A DNA stretch of 64,000 nt from Butyricicoccus sp. Its GTDB lineage: Bacteria > Bacillota > Clostridia > Oscillospirales > Butyricicoccaceae. A program made the translations under genes and the position numbers. Below are positions 55,581 to 64,000 of the stretch, piece after piece. Each line of letters starts with the position of its first letter. Positions within the stretch are counted from its first letter, which is position 1. The DNA lies in contig JAHHRJ010000003.1 in assembly GCA_020025885.1 (NCBI GenBank), positions 18,622-82,621 on the forward strand. The letters run 5' to 3'. Below the pieces are notes generated by a model. The model saw nothing but the letters and a program-made list of their open reading frames with translations, ran no database searches and was not told the DNA's origin.

Positions 55581-56905
55581 TACACACGGCTTTTTTCATT
55601 GTTCTTGCTTTGCAAGAAGTGCTTGGTTTCCTTGGAAACCTCACCAGATAAGATCCAGAGTCCAATGAGGTTTGGGAAGGACATACAAGCAGCTGAAATA
55701 TCTGTGACAAGGAGAAGCACAGTCAAAGGGATGTAACCAGAAAGGGCGGCAGAGCATACAATGATAATAGGATACAGACGCAGCATCCAGTTTTTTGCGT
55801 GCAGCCATTTGAGACAGGAAAGCCCGTAGAAGCTCCATCCAAGAATGGTGGAAACTGCCAGAAAGACAACCGTGATCCCGATAAACCAAGGAGCAAGATC
55901 ACCAAGCACACTGGAAAAGGCGTGTGTTGTCATGGCAAGCCCGTCTGCACCACTCTGCCATGCGCCAGTTGTGAGCAGTACCAGTGCGGTGAGAAGACAC
56001 ACAACGCAGGTGTCCACAAAGACTTCAACAGCGCCCAGCATACCAGTTGCGCAGGGAGAACTGCTGTCTGAACTGCCATGCGCGATGGGTGCAGAACCCA
56101 TACCAGCTTCATTGGAGAAGATACCTTTGGCAAAGCCGTCTGAAACCGTGTGTGCGGTAACCACGCCGAGCAAGCCGCCCCCACAGGCAAGTGGTTCAAA
56201 TGCACCAGATACAATGGCAGAAAGGGCAGCGGGGATCTGGTCAGCGTGCAGGGCAACGACCAAACCTCCTGCAAGCAGATAGCTGCCCGTCATAATGGGG
56301 ACAAGCACAGAAGATACCTGCGCGATCAGCGCACTGCCACCATAGAGGATCGGGAGCAGAAGCAGGCAAACCATCAACGCGATCAGTGGGCGCGGTATGG
56401 CAACAAGCGGCGCAAGTGCTTCTGTGATCGCACTGCCCTGTGCAGCAGCACTTGTACCCATCGCGGAGAGAATACAGAAAAAGGCAAAGAGCTGTGCCAG
56501 CATGGGCAAGTTTGCACCGCGAGACAGATAGACCATAGGACCGCCCAAGGGATTAGGGTGATGCTCACGGTATTTGACGGCGAGTACAAGCTCGCTGTAT
56601 TTGGTTGCCATGCCGAGGAATGCGGCAACCAACATCCAGAAGATGGCACCTGGGCCGCCAAGGGTAAGGGCTGAGGCGACACCTGCCAGATTGCCTACGC
56701 CGAGTGTACCGCCAAGTGAGGTGCACAGCGCTTCAAAGGGAGAGATGCCGTCTGAAATGTGATGATTCCTCCTATGCAATAAGTGTTTGACGCACCAGAA
56801 TTGTACGCCATGCGTGCGAAAGGTGAGAAGCAGACCAGTTGCTGCAATGAATAAAACGGTGAATGGTCCCCAAAGGGTGTAGCGTATTTTTAAAATCAAT
56901 TCCAT
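55580..56905 (-). CDS. Sodium:alanine symporter family protein (AGCS), second copy
   Basis: A 441-residue carrier with about ten helices. GGTLGVGNLAGVASALTLGGPGAIFWM and KGIFSNEAGMGSAPIAHGSSDSS are the family motifs. It is clearly distinct from the copy at 27349-28773. The C-terminus (NNEKSRV) and stop TAG are read from the displaced terminator half; before repeat D inserted the stop would have been TAA at the same codon. ATG 56905 has no good Shine-Dalgarno sequence; an upstream TTG (56935) is an alternative, also poor. Confidence 0.88.
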   Translation of the reverse strand: MELILKIRYTLWGPFTVLFIAATGLLLTFRTHGVQFWCVKHLLHRRNHHISDGISPFEALCTSLGGTLGVGNLAGVASALTLGGPGAIFWMLVAAFLGMATKYSELVLAVKYREHHPNPLGGPMVYLSRGANLPMLAQLFAFFCILSAMGTSAAAQGSAITEALAPLVAIPRPLIALMVCLLLLPILYGGSALIAQVSSVLVPIMTGSYLLAGGLVVALHADQIPAALSAIVSGAFEPLACGGGLLGVVTAHTVSDGFAKGIFSNEAGMGSAPIAHGSSDSSSPCATGMLGAVEVFVDTCVVCLLTALVLLTTGAWQSGADGLAMTTHAFSSVLGDLAPWFIGITVVFLAVSTILGWSFYGLSCLKWLHAKNWMLRLYPIIIVCSAALSGYIPLTVLLLVTDISAACMSFPNLIGLWILSGEVSKETKHFLQSKNNEKSRV

Positions 56906-56986
56906 GCTTTTTATATATGTGCGGATGCTGGTCAATATGTCTTGTATGTGGTATCATAGAAATAAGCATACATAGGAGGATTTTGC

Positions 56987-57481
56987 ATGACCGAGCAGGA
57001 AAAGTTTATGAAAGCCGCATGGAAACTCGCGCAGAAAGCAGCAGAAGAGGGCGAAGTTCCGGTTGGGTGCGTGGTCGTCTGTGATGGAAAAATTGTAGGA
57101 CGGGGACGCAATCGGAGAGAGACAAAAAGAACAGCACTGGGTCATGCAGAGCTGGAAGCCATCCAAAAGGCCTGTAAAAAGCTGGGGGGCTGGCGATTGC
57201 ATCGGTGTGATTTATATGTTACGCTGGAGCCATGCCCGATGTGTGCAGGCGCGATCATCAATGCGCGGATCAAAACAGTCTATTACGGTGCGCCTGACCA
57301 AAAGGCTGGGTCTTGTGGTTCACTGACAAATTTGTTTGAACTGCCATATAATCATAAGCCGGAATTGGTGTCCGGACTCATGGAACAAGAGTGCGTGGAG
57401 GAACTGCAAAAGTTTTTCAAGGCTTTGCGGGCGCGCAAGAAGGCAGAAAAGGAACGAAGAAAACAGTTAGAGATCGAATAA
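56987..57481 (+). CDS. tadA: tRNA-specific adenosine deaminase
   Basis: A 164-residue deaminase that makes inosine at the wobble position of tRNA-Arg(ACG). The zinc and catalytic motif HAELEAI and PCPMCAGAI are present with normal spacing. The last 25 residues are a basic tail (ALRARKKAEKERRKQ), likely to help bind tRNA. Starts behind TAGGAGG. Terminator follows. Confidence 0.96.
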   Translation: MTEQEKFMKAAWKLAQKAAEEGEVPVGCVVVCDGKIVGRGRNRRETKRTALGHAELEAIQKACKKLGGWRLHRCDLYVTLEPCPMCAGAIINARIKTVYYGAPDQKAGSCGSLTNLFELPYNHKPELVSGLMEQECVEELQKFFKALRARKKAEKERRKQLEIE

Positions 57482-57484
57482 AAG

Positions 57485-57532
57485 AAAACGCAAAACTGGG
57501 GCACAGGTGCAGTCCGGTTTTGCGTTTTGTTA
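57485..57532 (+). terminator. tadA terminator
   Basis: Stem AAAACGCAAAACTG / CGGTTTTGCGTTTT with a long loop and T-rich end. Confidence 0.85.
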
Positions 57533-57678
57533 TAGTTTTTACACAGAATGATCGCGCTTTTGCTGTATTGTTCATAAATAATTCACAAAAATGTGTCATT
57601 TCTAGGGGTGCAAGCAATTGAATACTGTGCTATGATAAAATAAGAAAATGTTTTCCAGAGATATAAGGAGGGCTCCGC

Positions 57679-59043
57679 ATGGCACAAGAAGCAATGTTAA
57701 CCATTACCCCTGAAATCGAAGCACTTGCACAGATTTGCTGTGATAACACCAATATACCAGCTGAACTATATCGGCAGTATGATGTCATGCGTGGGTTGCG
57801 TGATATCAATGGCGTAGGTGTGCTGGCAGGGCTGACAAATATTTCATCGATCATATCCAGCAAGGTCGTCGATAGTGTCAATGTACCATGTGAGGGTGAA
57901 CTGCGCTATCGTGGTTATGATATCAATGCGCTCGTGAGCGGTTTTCTCAAAGATGGGCGTAAGGGATATGAAGAGACAGCGTACCTATTACTGTTCGGCA
58001 AGCTGCCCGACAAGGTACAGCTCAAAACATTCAAGAGCCTGCTGGCAAGAGGGCGCACACTGCCTACCAATTTTACACGGGATGTGATCATGAAAGCGCC
58101 GTCCCATGATATTATGAACAAGCTGTCCCGCAGCGTACTTACACTTGCATCCTATGACAACAATGCGGATGATATCAGCTTGCCCAATGTCCTGCGGCAG
58201 TGCCTAATGCTGATCTCTGTTTTTCCCATGCTTGCTGTATATTCTTATCATGCATATAACCATTACGAGCGGGGCGGCAGTCTGTACATTCACTATCCGG
58301 ATGATACACTTTCCACAGCAAGCAACTTCCTGCGGATGCTGCGTCCTGATATGCAGTATACACCACTCGAGGCAAAGGTGCTGGATCTGGCACTGGTGCT
58401 GCATATGGAGCACGGCGGCGGTAATAATTCCAGCTTTACCACACATGTTGTCACGTCATCAGGTACGGATACGTATTCGGCGATCGCGGCTGCGCTCGGA
58501 AGCCTTAAAGGACCGAAGCACGGCGGTGCAAATATTAAGGTCGTGCAGATGTTTGAGGACTTAAAACGAAACATTACCGATCCAACCGATGAAGAGCAAG
58601 TCAAGGGATACCTGAAGCGGATCTTGAACCGAGAAGTGTTTGATAAAAAGGGACTCATCTATGGTATGGGTCATGCGGTATATTCGATCTCTGACCCACG
58701 TGCACAGATTTTCAAATCCTTTGTGCATCAGCTGGCACACGAAAAGGGTAGGGACGATGACTTTGCACTCTATACCATGCTCGAGCAGCTTGCACCAGAG
58801 GTCATTTCAGAAGAGCGCAAGATCTATAAGGGTGTCAGTGCGAATGTGGACTTTTACTCTGGCTTTGTGTATTCTATGCTGGATTTGCCGCATGAACTCT
58901 ATACGCCTATGTTTGCAATCGCGCGCATTGTAGGCTGGAGCGCACACCGACTCGAAGAACTGATTAATGTGGATAAGATCATCCGTCCAGCGTATCGTGC
59001 TGTTTCGGACGAACATCACTATATGCCACTTTGTGACCGATAA
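57679..59043 (+). CDS. gltA: Citrate synthase
   Basis: A 454-residue enzyme joining oxaloacetate and acetyl-CoA. Catalytic residues are in GPKHGGAN (His), GMGHAVY (His) and NVDFYSG (Asp). The N-terminal ~30 residues are an extra helix, giving a length nearer to the longer group found in anaerobic Firmicutes. In a fermenter it probably serves glutamate synthesis. It could be a (2-methyl)citrate synthase. Strong ribosome binding site AAGGAGG. Confidence 0.93.
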   Translation: MAQEAMLTITPEIEALAQICCDNTNIPAELYRQYDVMRGLRDINGVGVLAGLTNISSIISSKVVDSVNVPCEGELRYRGYDINALVSGFLKDGRKGYEETAYLLLFGKLPDKVQLKTFKSLLARGRTLPTNFTRDVIMKAPSHDIMNKLSRSVLTLASYDNNADDISLPNVLRQCLMLISVFPMLAVYSYHAYNHYERGGSLYIHYPDDTLSTASNFLRMLRPDMQYTPLEAKVLDLALVLHMEHGGGNNSSFTTHVVTSSGTDTYSAIAAALGSLKGPKHGGANIKVVQMFEDLKRNITDPTDEEQVKGYLKRILNREVFDKKGLIYGMGHAVYSISDPRAQIFKSFVHQLAHEKGRDDDFALYTMLEQLAPEVISEERKIYKGVSANVDFYSGFVYSMLDLPHELYTPMFAIARIVGWSAHRLEELINVDKIIRPAYRAVSDEHHYMPLCDR

Positions 59044-59044
59044 A

Positions 59045-59089
59045 AAGCCATGCCGTTATGAAACATTCATAACGGCATGGCTGTGTTTT
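59045..59089. terminator. Bidirectional terminator between citrate synthase and dnaJ
   Basis: Stem AGCCATGCCGTTATGAA / TTCATAACGGCATGGCT with 3-nt loop; T- and A-runs on both sides serve two convergent units. Confidence 0.92.
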
Positions 59090-60245
59090 ATTCGCCCTTA
59101 AAAGCGTCCTTTACTTTATCCCAGAAAGATTTACGCTGTACCTGATTCTCGTCCGTTGTGGAGGACTCAAAATCACGGAGCAGCTTTTTCTGGTGCTCGG
59201 TCAAGTGAGTCGGAACTTCGATGTTCACACGTACATACTGATCACCACGACCGCGACCGTTTACGTTTTGAATACCCTTGCCGCGCAGACGGAATACTGT
59301 GCCTGTCTGTGTGCCTTCCGGAATGGTGTATTCTACCTTTCCGTCGATGGTTGGTACTTGCAGAGTGTCGCCCAGTGCAGCCTGTGGGAAGGAAATTGGA
59401 ATCTCACAAACCACATTGTTGCCTTCGCGGGTGAAAATTGGATGTGGACGGATCGAAATGGTTACGATCACATCGCCGCTTGGACCGCCGTTGGAGCCTG
59501 CGTTGCCTTGACCGCGCAGCTGGATGGACTGTCCATCATCGATACCAGCTGGGATCTTGACCTTCAAAGTGCGGCTGTTGCGTGTCTTGCCCGTACCGCT
59601 GCACTTTTTACACGGCTTGCGGATGATCTTACCTGTGCCGTGGCACTCCGGACAAGATGCCTGACTCTGGAACATGCCGAGCGGGGTGCGCTGGGTCTGT
59701 GTGACCATACCAGAGCCATGACAGCGAGAACAGGTTTCCACAGTGGAACCCTTTTCTGCACCTGTGCCGTCACATGCGTCACAGCTTTCAGTACGATTGA
59801 TGGTAATTTCCTTTTCACAGCCAAATGCAGCTTCCTCAAAGGAAAGCATAATGCGCTGCTGAATGGTTTCACCGCGCTGCGGTGCATTGCGGCGCGAACG
59901 GGAAGAACCGCCAAAGCCGCCGCCAAAGAAAGAACCAAAGATATCGCCCAGATCGCCCATATCAAAGCCGCCGCCGAAACCGCCGCCAAAGCCGCCTTGA
60001 CCTGCACCATAATTGGGGTCAACGCCTGCAAAGCCGAACTGATCGTAACGGGAGCGCTTATCTGAATCAGAAAGCACCTCATATGCTTCGTTCAGCTCCT
60101 TAAACTTTTCTGCCGCGTCTGGATTGTTGCGGTTTAAGTCAGGGTGATATTTTTTTGCGAGCTTACGGTGTGCCTTTTTGATCTCGTCATCAGAAGCGCC
60201 CTTCGCTACGCCAAGTACGTCATAATAATCTCTTTTGTCTGCCAT
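59088..60245 (-). CDS. dnaJ: Chaperone protein DnaJ
   Basis: A 385-residue full-length (type A) J-protein. The J domain with HPD (about 33-35) starts it; a Gly/Phe-rich stretch (about 75-115) follows, then four CxxCxGxG zinc repeats ([32 protein letters not shown]) and a C-terminal client-binding domain. It stimulates DnaK ATPase. Last gene of the heat-shock operon. Confidence 0.98.
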   Translation of the reverse strand: MADKRDYYDVLGVAKGASDDEIKKAHRKLAKKYHPDLNRNNPDAAEKFKELNEAYEVLSDSDKRSRYDQFGFAGVDPNYGAGQGGFGGGFGGGFDMGDLGDIFGSFFGGGFGGSSRSRRNAPQRGETIQQRIMLSFEEAAFGCEKEITINRTESCDACDGTGAEKGSTVETCSRCHGSGMVTQTQRTPLGMFQSQASCPECHGTGKIIRKPCKKCSGTGKTRNSRTLKVKIPAGIDDGQSIQLRGQGNAGSNGGPSGDVIVTISIRPHPIFTREGNNVVCEIPISFPQAALGDTLQVPTIDGKVEYTIPEGTQTGTVFRLRGKGIQNVNGRGRGDQYVRVNIEVPTHLTEHQKKLLRDFESSTTDENQVQRKSFWDKVKDAFKGE

Positions 60246-60288
60246 GTGTCTAAAACCTCACACGTTTTATCAAGTGGGAAAACAGTGG

Positions 60289-60320
60289 AAAACGGAAAGG
60301 ACCGAGATCCTTTCCGTTTT
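60289..60320 (-). terminator. Hairpin between dnaK and dnaJ
   Basis: On the minus strand AAAACGGAAAGGA / TCCTTTCCGTTTT with a 6-nt loop. It likely reduces dnaJ expression relative to dnaK. Confidence 0.8.
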
Positions 60321-60326
60321 ATATGC

Positions 60327-62156
60327 TTACTTCTCGTCCTTCACTTCAGTGAAGTCAGCGTCTACGAAGTCACCCTGTGCACCAGTGTCCTGTGCGCCGC
60401 CCATATTCGGGTCACCCTGCGGAGCCTGCTGCGCATAGATCTTCTGTGCGATCTCGCCAAACTTCTTAGACAGAGAATCAGAAGCCATCTTGATCATCTC
60501 AACGTCAGAACCCTTGAGCACTTCCTTGACCTTTTCGATCTCAGCTTCTACTGCACTCTTTTCGTCTGCGCTCAGCTTGTCACCCAGCTCACTCATTGCC
60601 TTCTCGGACTGGAACACGAGCTGCTCTGCACCGTTGCGTGCGTCAACTTCTTCTTTACGCTTCTTGTCCTCAGCTGCGAACTGCTCAGCTTCCTGCATTG
60701 CCTTGTTGATCTCGTCCTGAGACAGGTTAGAGGAAGCGGTAATGGTGATCTTCTGCTCCTTACCAGTGCCCAGATCCTTTGCGGATACATTTACGATGCC
60801 GTTTGCGTCGATATCGAAAGTAACTTCGATTTGCGGAACGCCGCGCGGAGCCGGAGCGATGCCGTCGAGGGTGAAGCGACCGAGGGTCTTGTTGCCAGCA
60901 GCCATTTCACGCTCGCCCTGAAGAACATGGATTTCAACAGACGGCTGGTTGTCAGCGGCGGTGGAGAATACCTGGCTCTTCTTGGTCGGGATGGTGGTGT
61001 TGCGCTCGATCAGACGGGTGCAAACGCCGCCCAGTGTCTCAATACCGAGAGACAGCGGGGTAACGTCCAGCAGCAGAACGTCCTTGACTTCACCGCCGAG
61101 TACGCCGCCCTGAATTGCTGCACCAATCGCAACACATTCGTCTGGGTTGATGCCCTTAAAGCCTTCCTTGCCAGTGATGTTCTTAACAGCTTCCTGTACA
61201 GCCGGAATACGAGAAGAACCACCAACCAGCAGAACCTTCTCAAGGTCGCCAGCCTGCAAGCCTGCGTCACTCATTGCCTGACGAACCGGTCCCATGGTTG
61301 CTTCAACGAGGTCTGCGGTCAGCTCGTTGAACTTTGCACGGGTCAGGGTCAGCTCAAGATGCTTCGGGCCAGTTGCGTCTGCGGTGATATACGGCTGGTT
61401 GATGGAGGTAGAGGACATGCCGGACAACTCGATCTTTGCCTTCTCAGCAGCTTCCTTGAGGCGCTGCATTGCCATCTTATCCTGAGACAGGTCGATACCT
61501 TCCTGATTCTTAAATTCCTGAACCATCCAGTCCATAATGCGCTGGTCGAAGTCGTCACCGCCCAGATGGTTGTTACCAGCAGTTGCCAGAACTTCCAGAA
61601 CGCCGTCGCCGATATCCAGAATGGATACGTCGAAGGTACCACCGCCGAGGTCATATACCATGATCTTCTGCTCGGTTTCCTTGTCTACGCCGTAAGCCAG
61701 AGCTGCTGCGGTTGGCTCGTTGATGATACGCAGAACTTCCAGACCTGCGATCTTACCAGCGTCCTTGGTTGCCTGACGTTGTGCGTCGGTGAAGTATGCC
61801 GGAACAGTGATAACTGCCTGTGTAACAGAAGAACCAATATAAGCCTCTGCATCAGCCTTCAGTTTTTGCAGAACCATTGCGGAGATCTCCTGTGGAGAGT
61901 ACTTCTTATCGTCAAGGTCAACACGGTAATCAGTACCCATGTGACGCTTGATTGAGCTAATGGTGCGGTCTGCGTTGGTTACAGCCTGACGCTTTGCAAC
62001 CTGACCAACCATACGCTCGCCAGTCTTAGAGAATGCAACAACAGAAGGGGTGGTTCTTGCACCCTCTGCGTTTGCGATAACGGTAGGTTCGCCGCCTTCC
62101 ATGACAGCGACACAGCTATTTGTGGTACCTAAGTCAATACCAATAATCTTGCCCAT
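60327..62156 (-). CDS. dnaK: Chaperone protein DnaK (Hsp70)
   Basis: A 609-residue Hsp70. [16 protein letters not shown] (phosphate 1), [14 protein letters not shown] (phosphate 2) and [11 protein letters not shown] mark the ATPase domain; the substrate domain and helical lid follow. The C-terminus ends in a short acidic tail. Gram-positive type lacking the ~24-residue insert of Gram-negative DnaK. Behind grpE in the CIRCE-controlled operon. Confidence 0.99.
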   Translation of the reverse strand: MGKIIGIDLGTTNSCVAVMEGGEPTVIANAEGARTTPSVVAFSKTGERMVGQVAKRQAVTNADRTISSIKRHMGTDYRVDLDDKKYSPQEISAMVLQKLKADAEAYIGSSVTQAVITVPAYFTDAQRQATKDAGKIAGLEVLRIINEPTAAALAYGVDKETEQKIMVYDLGGGTFDVSILDIGDGVLEVLATAGNNHLGGDDFDQRIMDWMVQEFKNQEGIDLSQDKMAMQRLKEAAEKAKIELSGMSSTSINQPYITADATGPKHLELTLTRAKFNELTADLVEATMGPVRQAMSDAGLQAGDLEKVLLVGGSSRIPAVQEAVKNITGKEGFKGINPDECVAIGAAIQGGVLGGEVKDVLLLDVTPLSLGIETLGGVCTRLIERNTTIPTKKSQVFSTAADNQPSVEIHVLQGEREMAAGNKTLGRFTLDGIAPAPRGVPQIEVTFDIDANGIVNVSAKDLGTGKEQKITITASSNLSQDEINKAMQEAEQFAAEDKKRKEEVDARNGAEQLVFQSEKAMSELGDKLSADEKSAVEAEIEKVKEVLKGSDVEMIKMASDSLSKKFGEIAQKIYAQQAPQGDPNMGGAQDTGAQGDFVDADFTEVKDEK

Positions 62157-62224
62157 AATTCAAGACTCCTTATCAAATCACAACAAGTGTTTTTTACAGT
62201 AGTAGTATATCCAAAAAAGAGAAA

Positions 62225-62764
62225 TTAGTTTGCAACCTTAACCATTGCGTAGCGGATGACCTTGTCATCAAGCTGGAAGCCCTTCTGGAAAACCTCTGTA
62301 ATGACGTTTTCACCCTGCGTGTCATCATCGATATGCATGACAGCATTGTGCAGATTGGGATCGAAGCTTGTGCCCGGCTCGGCAGGAATTTCGGTGACGC
62401 CCAGACAAGCGAAACTCTCGATCATCTGGTTGTATGTCATTTCAATGCCCTGCTTGTAGGCAGCATCCTCAGTGGGCTGTGCCAGTGCGCGGGAAAGGTT
62501 ATCTACTGTGGTCAAAAGTGCCTTGACAGCATATGCAACTGCCTCAGCGTGTACGCCGTCGCGCTCGGCGCGGCTGCGCTTACGGAAGTTATCATACTCC
62601 GCCGCCATGCGCAGGAAACGATTGTTAAGCTCGTCATACTGCTGCTGCAAAGCGCCAGATTCCGAATCGGAAACGTCGGTAGTCTCATTTACAACTTCCG
62701 CTGTCTCAATGTTTTCAGCGGCTTCGTCTATGGTTTCCGCCGTGTTCATGTTTTCGTTTGCCAT
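62225..62764 (-). CDS. grpE: Nucleotide exchange factor GrpE
   Basis: A 179-residue coiled-coil dimer that releases ADP from DnaK. The acidic N-terminal tail (about 1-35) is followed by a long helix (RFLRMAAEYDNFRKRSRAERD) and the beta-rich head (GTSFDPNLHNAVMHIDDD). Starts behind GAGGT, 15 nt after hrcA. Confidence 0.97.
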   Translation of the reverse strand: MANENMNTAETIDEAAENIETAEVVNETTDVSDSESGALQQQYDELNNRFLRMAAEYDNFRKRSRAERDGVHAEAVAYAVKALLTTVDNLSRALAQPTEDAAYKQGIEMTYNQMIESFACLGVTEIPAEPGTSFDPNLHNAVMHIDDDTQGENVITEVFQKGFQLDDKVIRYAMVKVAN

Positions 62765-62779
62765 TCTATTACCTCAAAT

Positions 62780-63814
62780 TTATTTATTTTCATCATAGAA
62801 CGTTTCAGCAATCAATTTGTTTAGCCCCTTGGCAAAGCCGGAAAGCCGTGCAGAAAGGGAAGCATAGTCCATGCGGGTCGGACCGACAATGCCGATTATG
62901 CCTTGCCCCATGTCTCCGATGCCGTACTTTGCATAGATCATACTCGTGTCAGACAGCGGATTTTCGCCGTTCTCTGCGCCAATAAAAATCTGTACGCCAT
63001 CAATTTCATGCTGAATGGGAATAAGATGTTTCTTATCATCATTCATATAGGCGAGAAGTGCCTGTGCTTTGCTGGTGTCGTGGTATTCGGGGAAGCGAAG
63101 CAGTTTGTTTGCACCTTCCAAAAATACCTTTTGGTTTTCCATGTCCTCGATCAGCTCCGAGATAAACTCAGCAACTGGTGCAAGCAATGCAGTCAGCCCA
63201 GCGGCGCGCTGTACAACATCGAACCGCTCTGCCGTAATCTGCGTAATTGGGATCGCAGTTAAGGTCTGGTTGAGCACATAGGCGAGTAGATCAGCCTGTT
63301 CACGGGTGACCGGAGCAGGTGTATGCACTAACTTGTTTTTTACAACGTTTGCATCGGTGACGATCACGACGACATAGGTGCGCTCATCGACTGAGATGAG
63401 TTCAAACTGCCGTATGGTCATATGCGACAGATGCGGTGTGACGGCAACGGTTGCATAATTTGTCAGCGAGGAGATCAGGCGTCCAGCTTCTTGAATGAGG
63501 CGGTCAAGCTCTTTGGCTTTGAGCGTCATGAGTGCGGTTTCGTCTCCTGTGCTGACGGGAGCAGTAGGGTGGCGCATGAGGTGATCGACATAAAAACGAT
63601 ACCCTTTATGCGAGGGAACCCGTCCGGCTGAGGTGTGCGGTTTTTCCAGATACCCCATTTCCTCAAGCTCACTCATCTCGTTGCGGATGGTGGCGGAGGA
63701 GAATGCCAGCTCAGGCAGTGCAGAAAGCGCTTTGGAACCTACCGGCTCAGCTGTGCGGATATATTCAGCAATAATCGCTTTGAGGATTTGCTGTTTGCGC
63801 TCAGAAAGTTCCAC
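62780..63814 (-). CDS. hrcA: Heat-inducible repressor HrcA
   Basis: A 344-residue repressor that binds CIRCE and is folded by GroEL. The winged helix is in SERKQQILKAIIAEYIRTAEPVGSKAL, and the SSATIRNEMSELEEMGYLEKPHTSAGRVPS block is highly conserved. I chose GTG 63814 with AAGGAG upstream; a longer open frame to 63961 would run through the promoter and CIRCE. It is the first gene of hrcA-grpE-dnaK-dnaJ and represses itself. Confidence 0.97.
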   Translation of the reverse strand: MELSERKQQILKAIIAEYIRTAEPVGSKALSALPELAFSSATIRNEMSELEEMGYLEKPHTSAGRVPSHKGYRFYVDHLMRHPTAPVSTGDETALMTLKAKELDRLIQEAGRLISSLTNYATVAVTPHLSHMTIRQFELISVDERTYVVVIVTDANVVKNKLVHTPAPVTREQADLLAYVLNQTLTAIPITQITAERFDVVQRAAGLTALLAPVAEFISELIEDMENQKVFLEGANKLLRFPEYHDTSKAQALLAYMNDDKKHLIPIQHEIDGVQIFIGAENGENPLSDTSMIYAKYGIGDMGQGIIGIVGPTRMDYASLSARLSGFAKGLNKLIAETFYDENK

Positions 63815-63846
63815 GTTTCCTATGCTCCTTTGCCATAGAATTGCTC

Positions 63847-63873
63847 TTAGCACTCGTTGCACCTGAGTGCTAA
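63847..63873 (-). promoter_or_regulatory. CIRCE operator
   Basis: Perfect match to TTAGCACTC-N9-GAGTGCTAA, placed just after the promoter and 33 nt before the hrcA start. Confidence 0.98.
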
Positions 63874-63877
63874 ACTT

Positions 63878-63906
63878 AATGTACCACCATGAATGCTTTC
63901 TGTCAA
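63878..63906 (-). promoter_or_regulatory. Heat-shock operon promoter
   Basis: On the minus strand -35 TTGACA (63901-63906), 17-nt spacer, -10 TACATT (63878-63883), directly upstream of CIRCE. Confidence 0.88.
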
Positions 63907-63948
63907 GGGGCTTGTGTGAATAATTTATGAATGATTCTAAAGAAATTT

Positions 63949-64000
63949 TGACACTCCCCATGTCTAAAGACAGGGGATTCTCAGTTCGCTGACCGTAGCC
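63949..64000 (-). mobile_element. IS200/IS605-type right end (runs off the window)
   Basis: Reverse complement of the right end at 13820-13873, with nearly identical sequence over 52 nt including the hairpin CCCC-TGTCTTTAGACA-TGGGG and GTGTCAA. The body of the element, and possibly an intact tnpB, would lie beyond the end of the window on the minus strand. Confidence 0.85.

Noticed and set aside
60144..61955. 603-codon plus-strand open frame opposite dnaK
   Set aside because: It covers dnaK in antisense and the dnaK-dnaJ junction; no start signal or domain.

Overview
The window comes from a low-to-mid GC Gram-positive bacterium of the class Clostridia. The signs are a CIRCE-controlled hrcA-grpE-dnaK-dnaJ operon, a YlmC/YmxH-type PRC-barrel protein, RecD2, an rpoB-rpoC / rplGB-rpsL-rpsG-fusA-tuf block, electron-bifurcating NfnAB, the one-step meso-diaminopimelate dehydrogenase and several Na+-coupled amino-acid carriers. 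The gene content fits an anaerobic gut member of the Oscillospirales (Butyricicoccus/Agathobaculum-like). The genus is a guess, because no rRNA gene is present. Most of the window is ordinary chromosome; the unusual content lies between the genes and in one four-gene cluster.

Layout. 1-5.2 kb: end of a membrane protein, a lipoprotein, threonine ammonia-lyase (-), a DivIVA-like coiled-coil protein with a lone fumarase/tartrate-dehydratase beta subunit, then a secreted polysaccharide deacetylase overlapping ylmC/ymxH. 5.2-8.2 kb: rpsB-tsf with a structured leader, tRNA-Leu(CAA) (-), nth. 8.2-11.1 kb: a tight three-gene unit (esterase, condensation-type acyltransferase, zinc-ribbon membrane protein). 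11.1-14.9 kb: Crp/Fnr regulator, ddh, a repeat fused to a tnpB remnant, map. 15-20.8 kb: a complete ribose operon rbsR-K-D-A-C-B (-) with promoter and operator. 20.9-29.8 kb: nfnAB, a cell-wall amidase, brnQ, a processive GT2, an AGCS symporter and a TIGR02206-like membrane protein. 29.9-35.6 kb: an operon of an Hsp90/GHKL ATPase with a novel N-terminal domain plus three paralogous helical-repeat proteins; this is the best candidate for an undescribed system. 36-38 kb: an orphan gene and a second deacetylase. 38-51 kb: rpoBC and the str operon. 51-59 kb: recD2-comF, mreB, a second AGCS symporter, tadA, citrate synthase. 59-63.9 kb: the heat-shock operon.

Repeats. Four copies (A-D) of a ~200-nt multi-hairpin element each sit directly behind a Rho-independent terminator. 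In one case the element has split the mreB terminator from its T-tract, leaving a 12-bp direct repeat. The left hairpin and the right end covary between copies. A second family is a 160-bp MITE-like element with 4-bp target duplications (TTAA, TATA): two full copies, one truncated and one internally deleted. A third, 158-bp MITE-like element flanked by CTAG shares an internal core with the second family. Three right ends of IS200/IS605-type elements are present, one still attached to the last ~64 codons of tnpB; no intact transposase gene is visible.

The genes mostly serve core functions: translation and transcription machinery, proteostasis, envelope and cell shape, amino-acid and sugar uptake, and redox balance. 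Very long open frames antisense to rpoC, fusA and dnaK were treated as codon-bias artefacts. Starts were chosen by Shine-Dalgarno position and often differ from the longest open frame.
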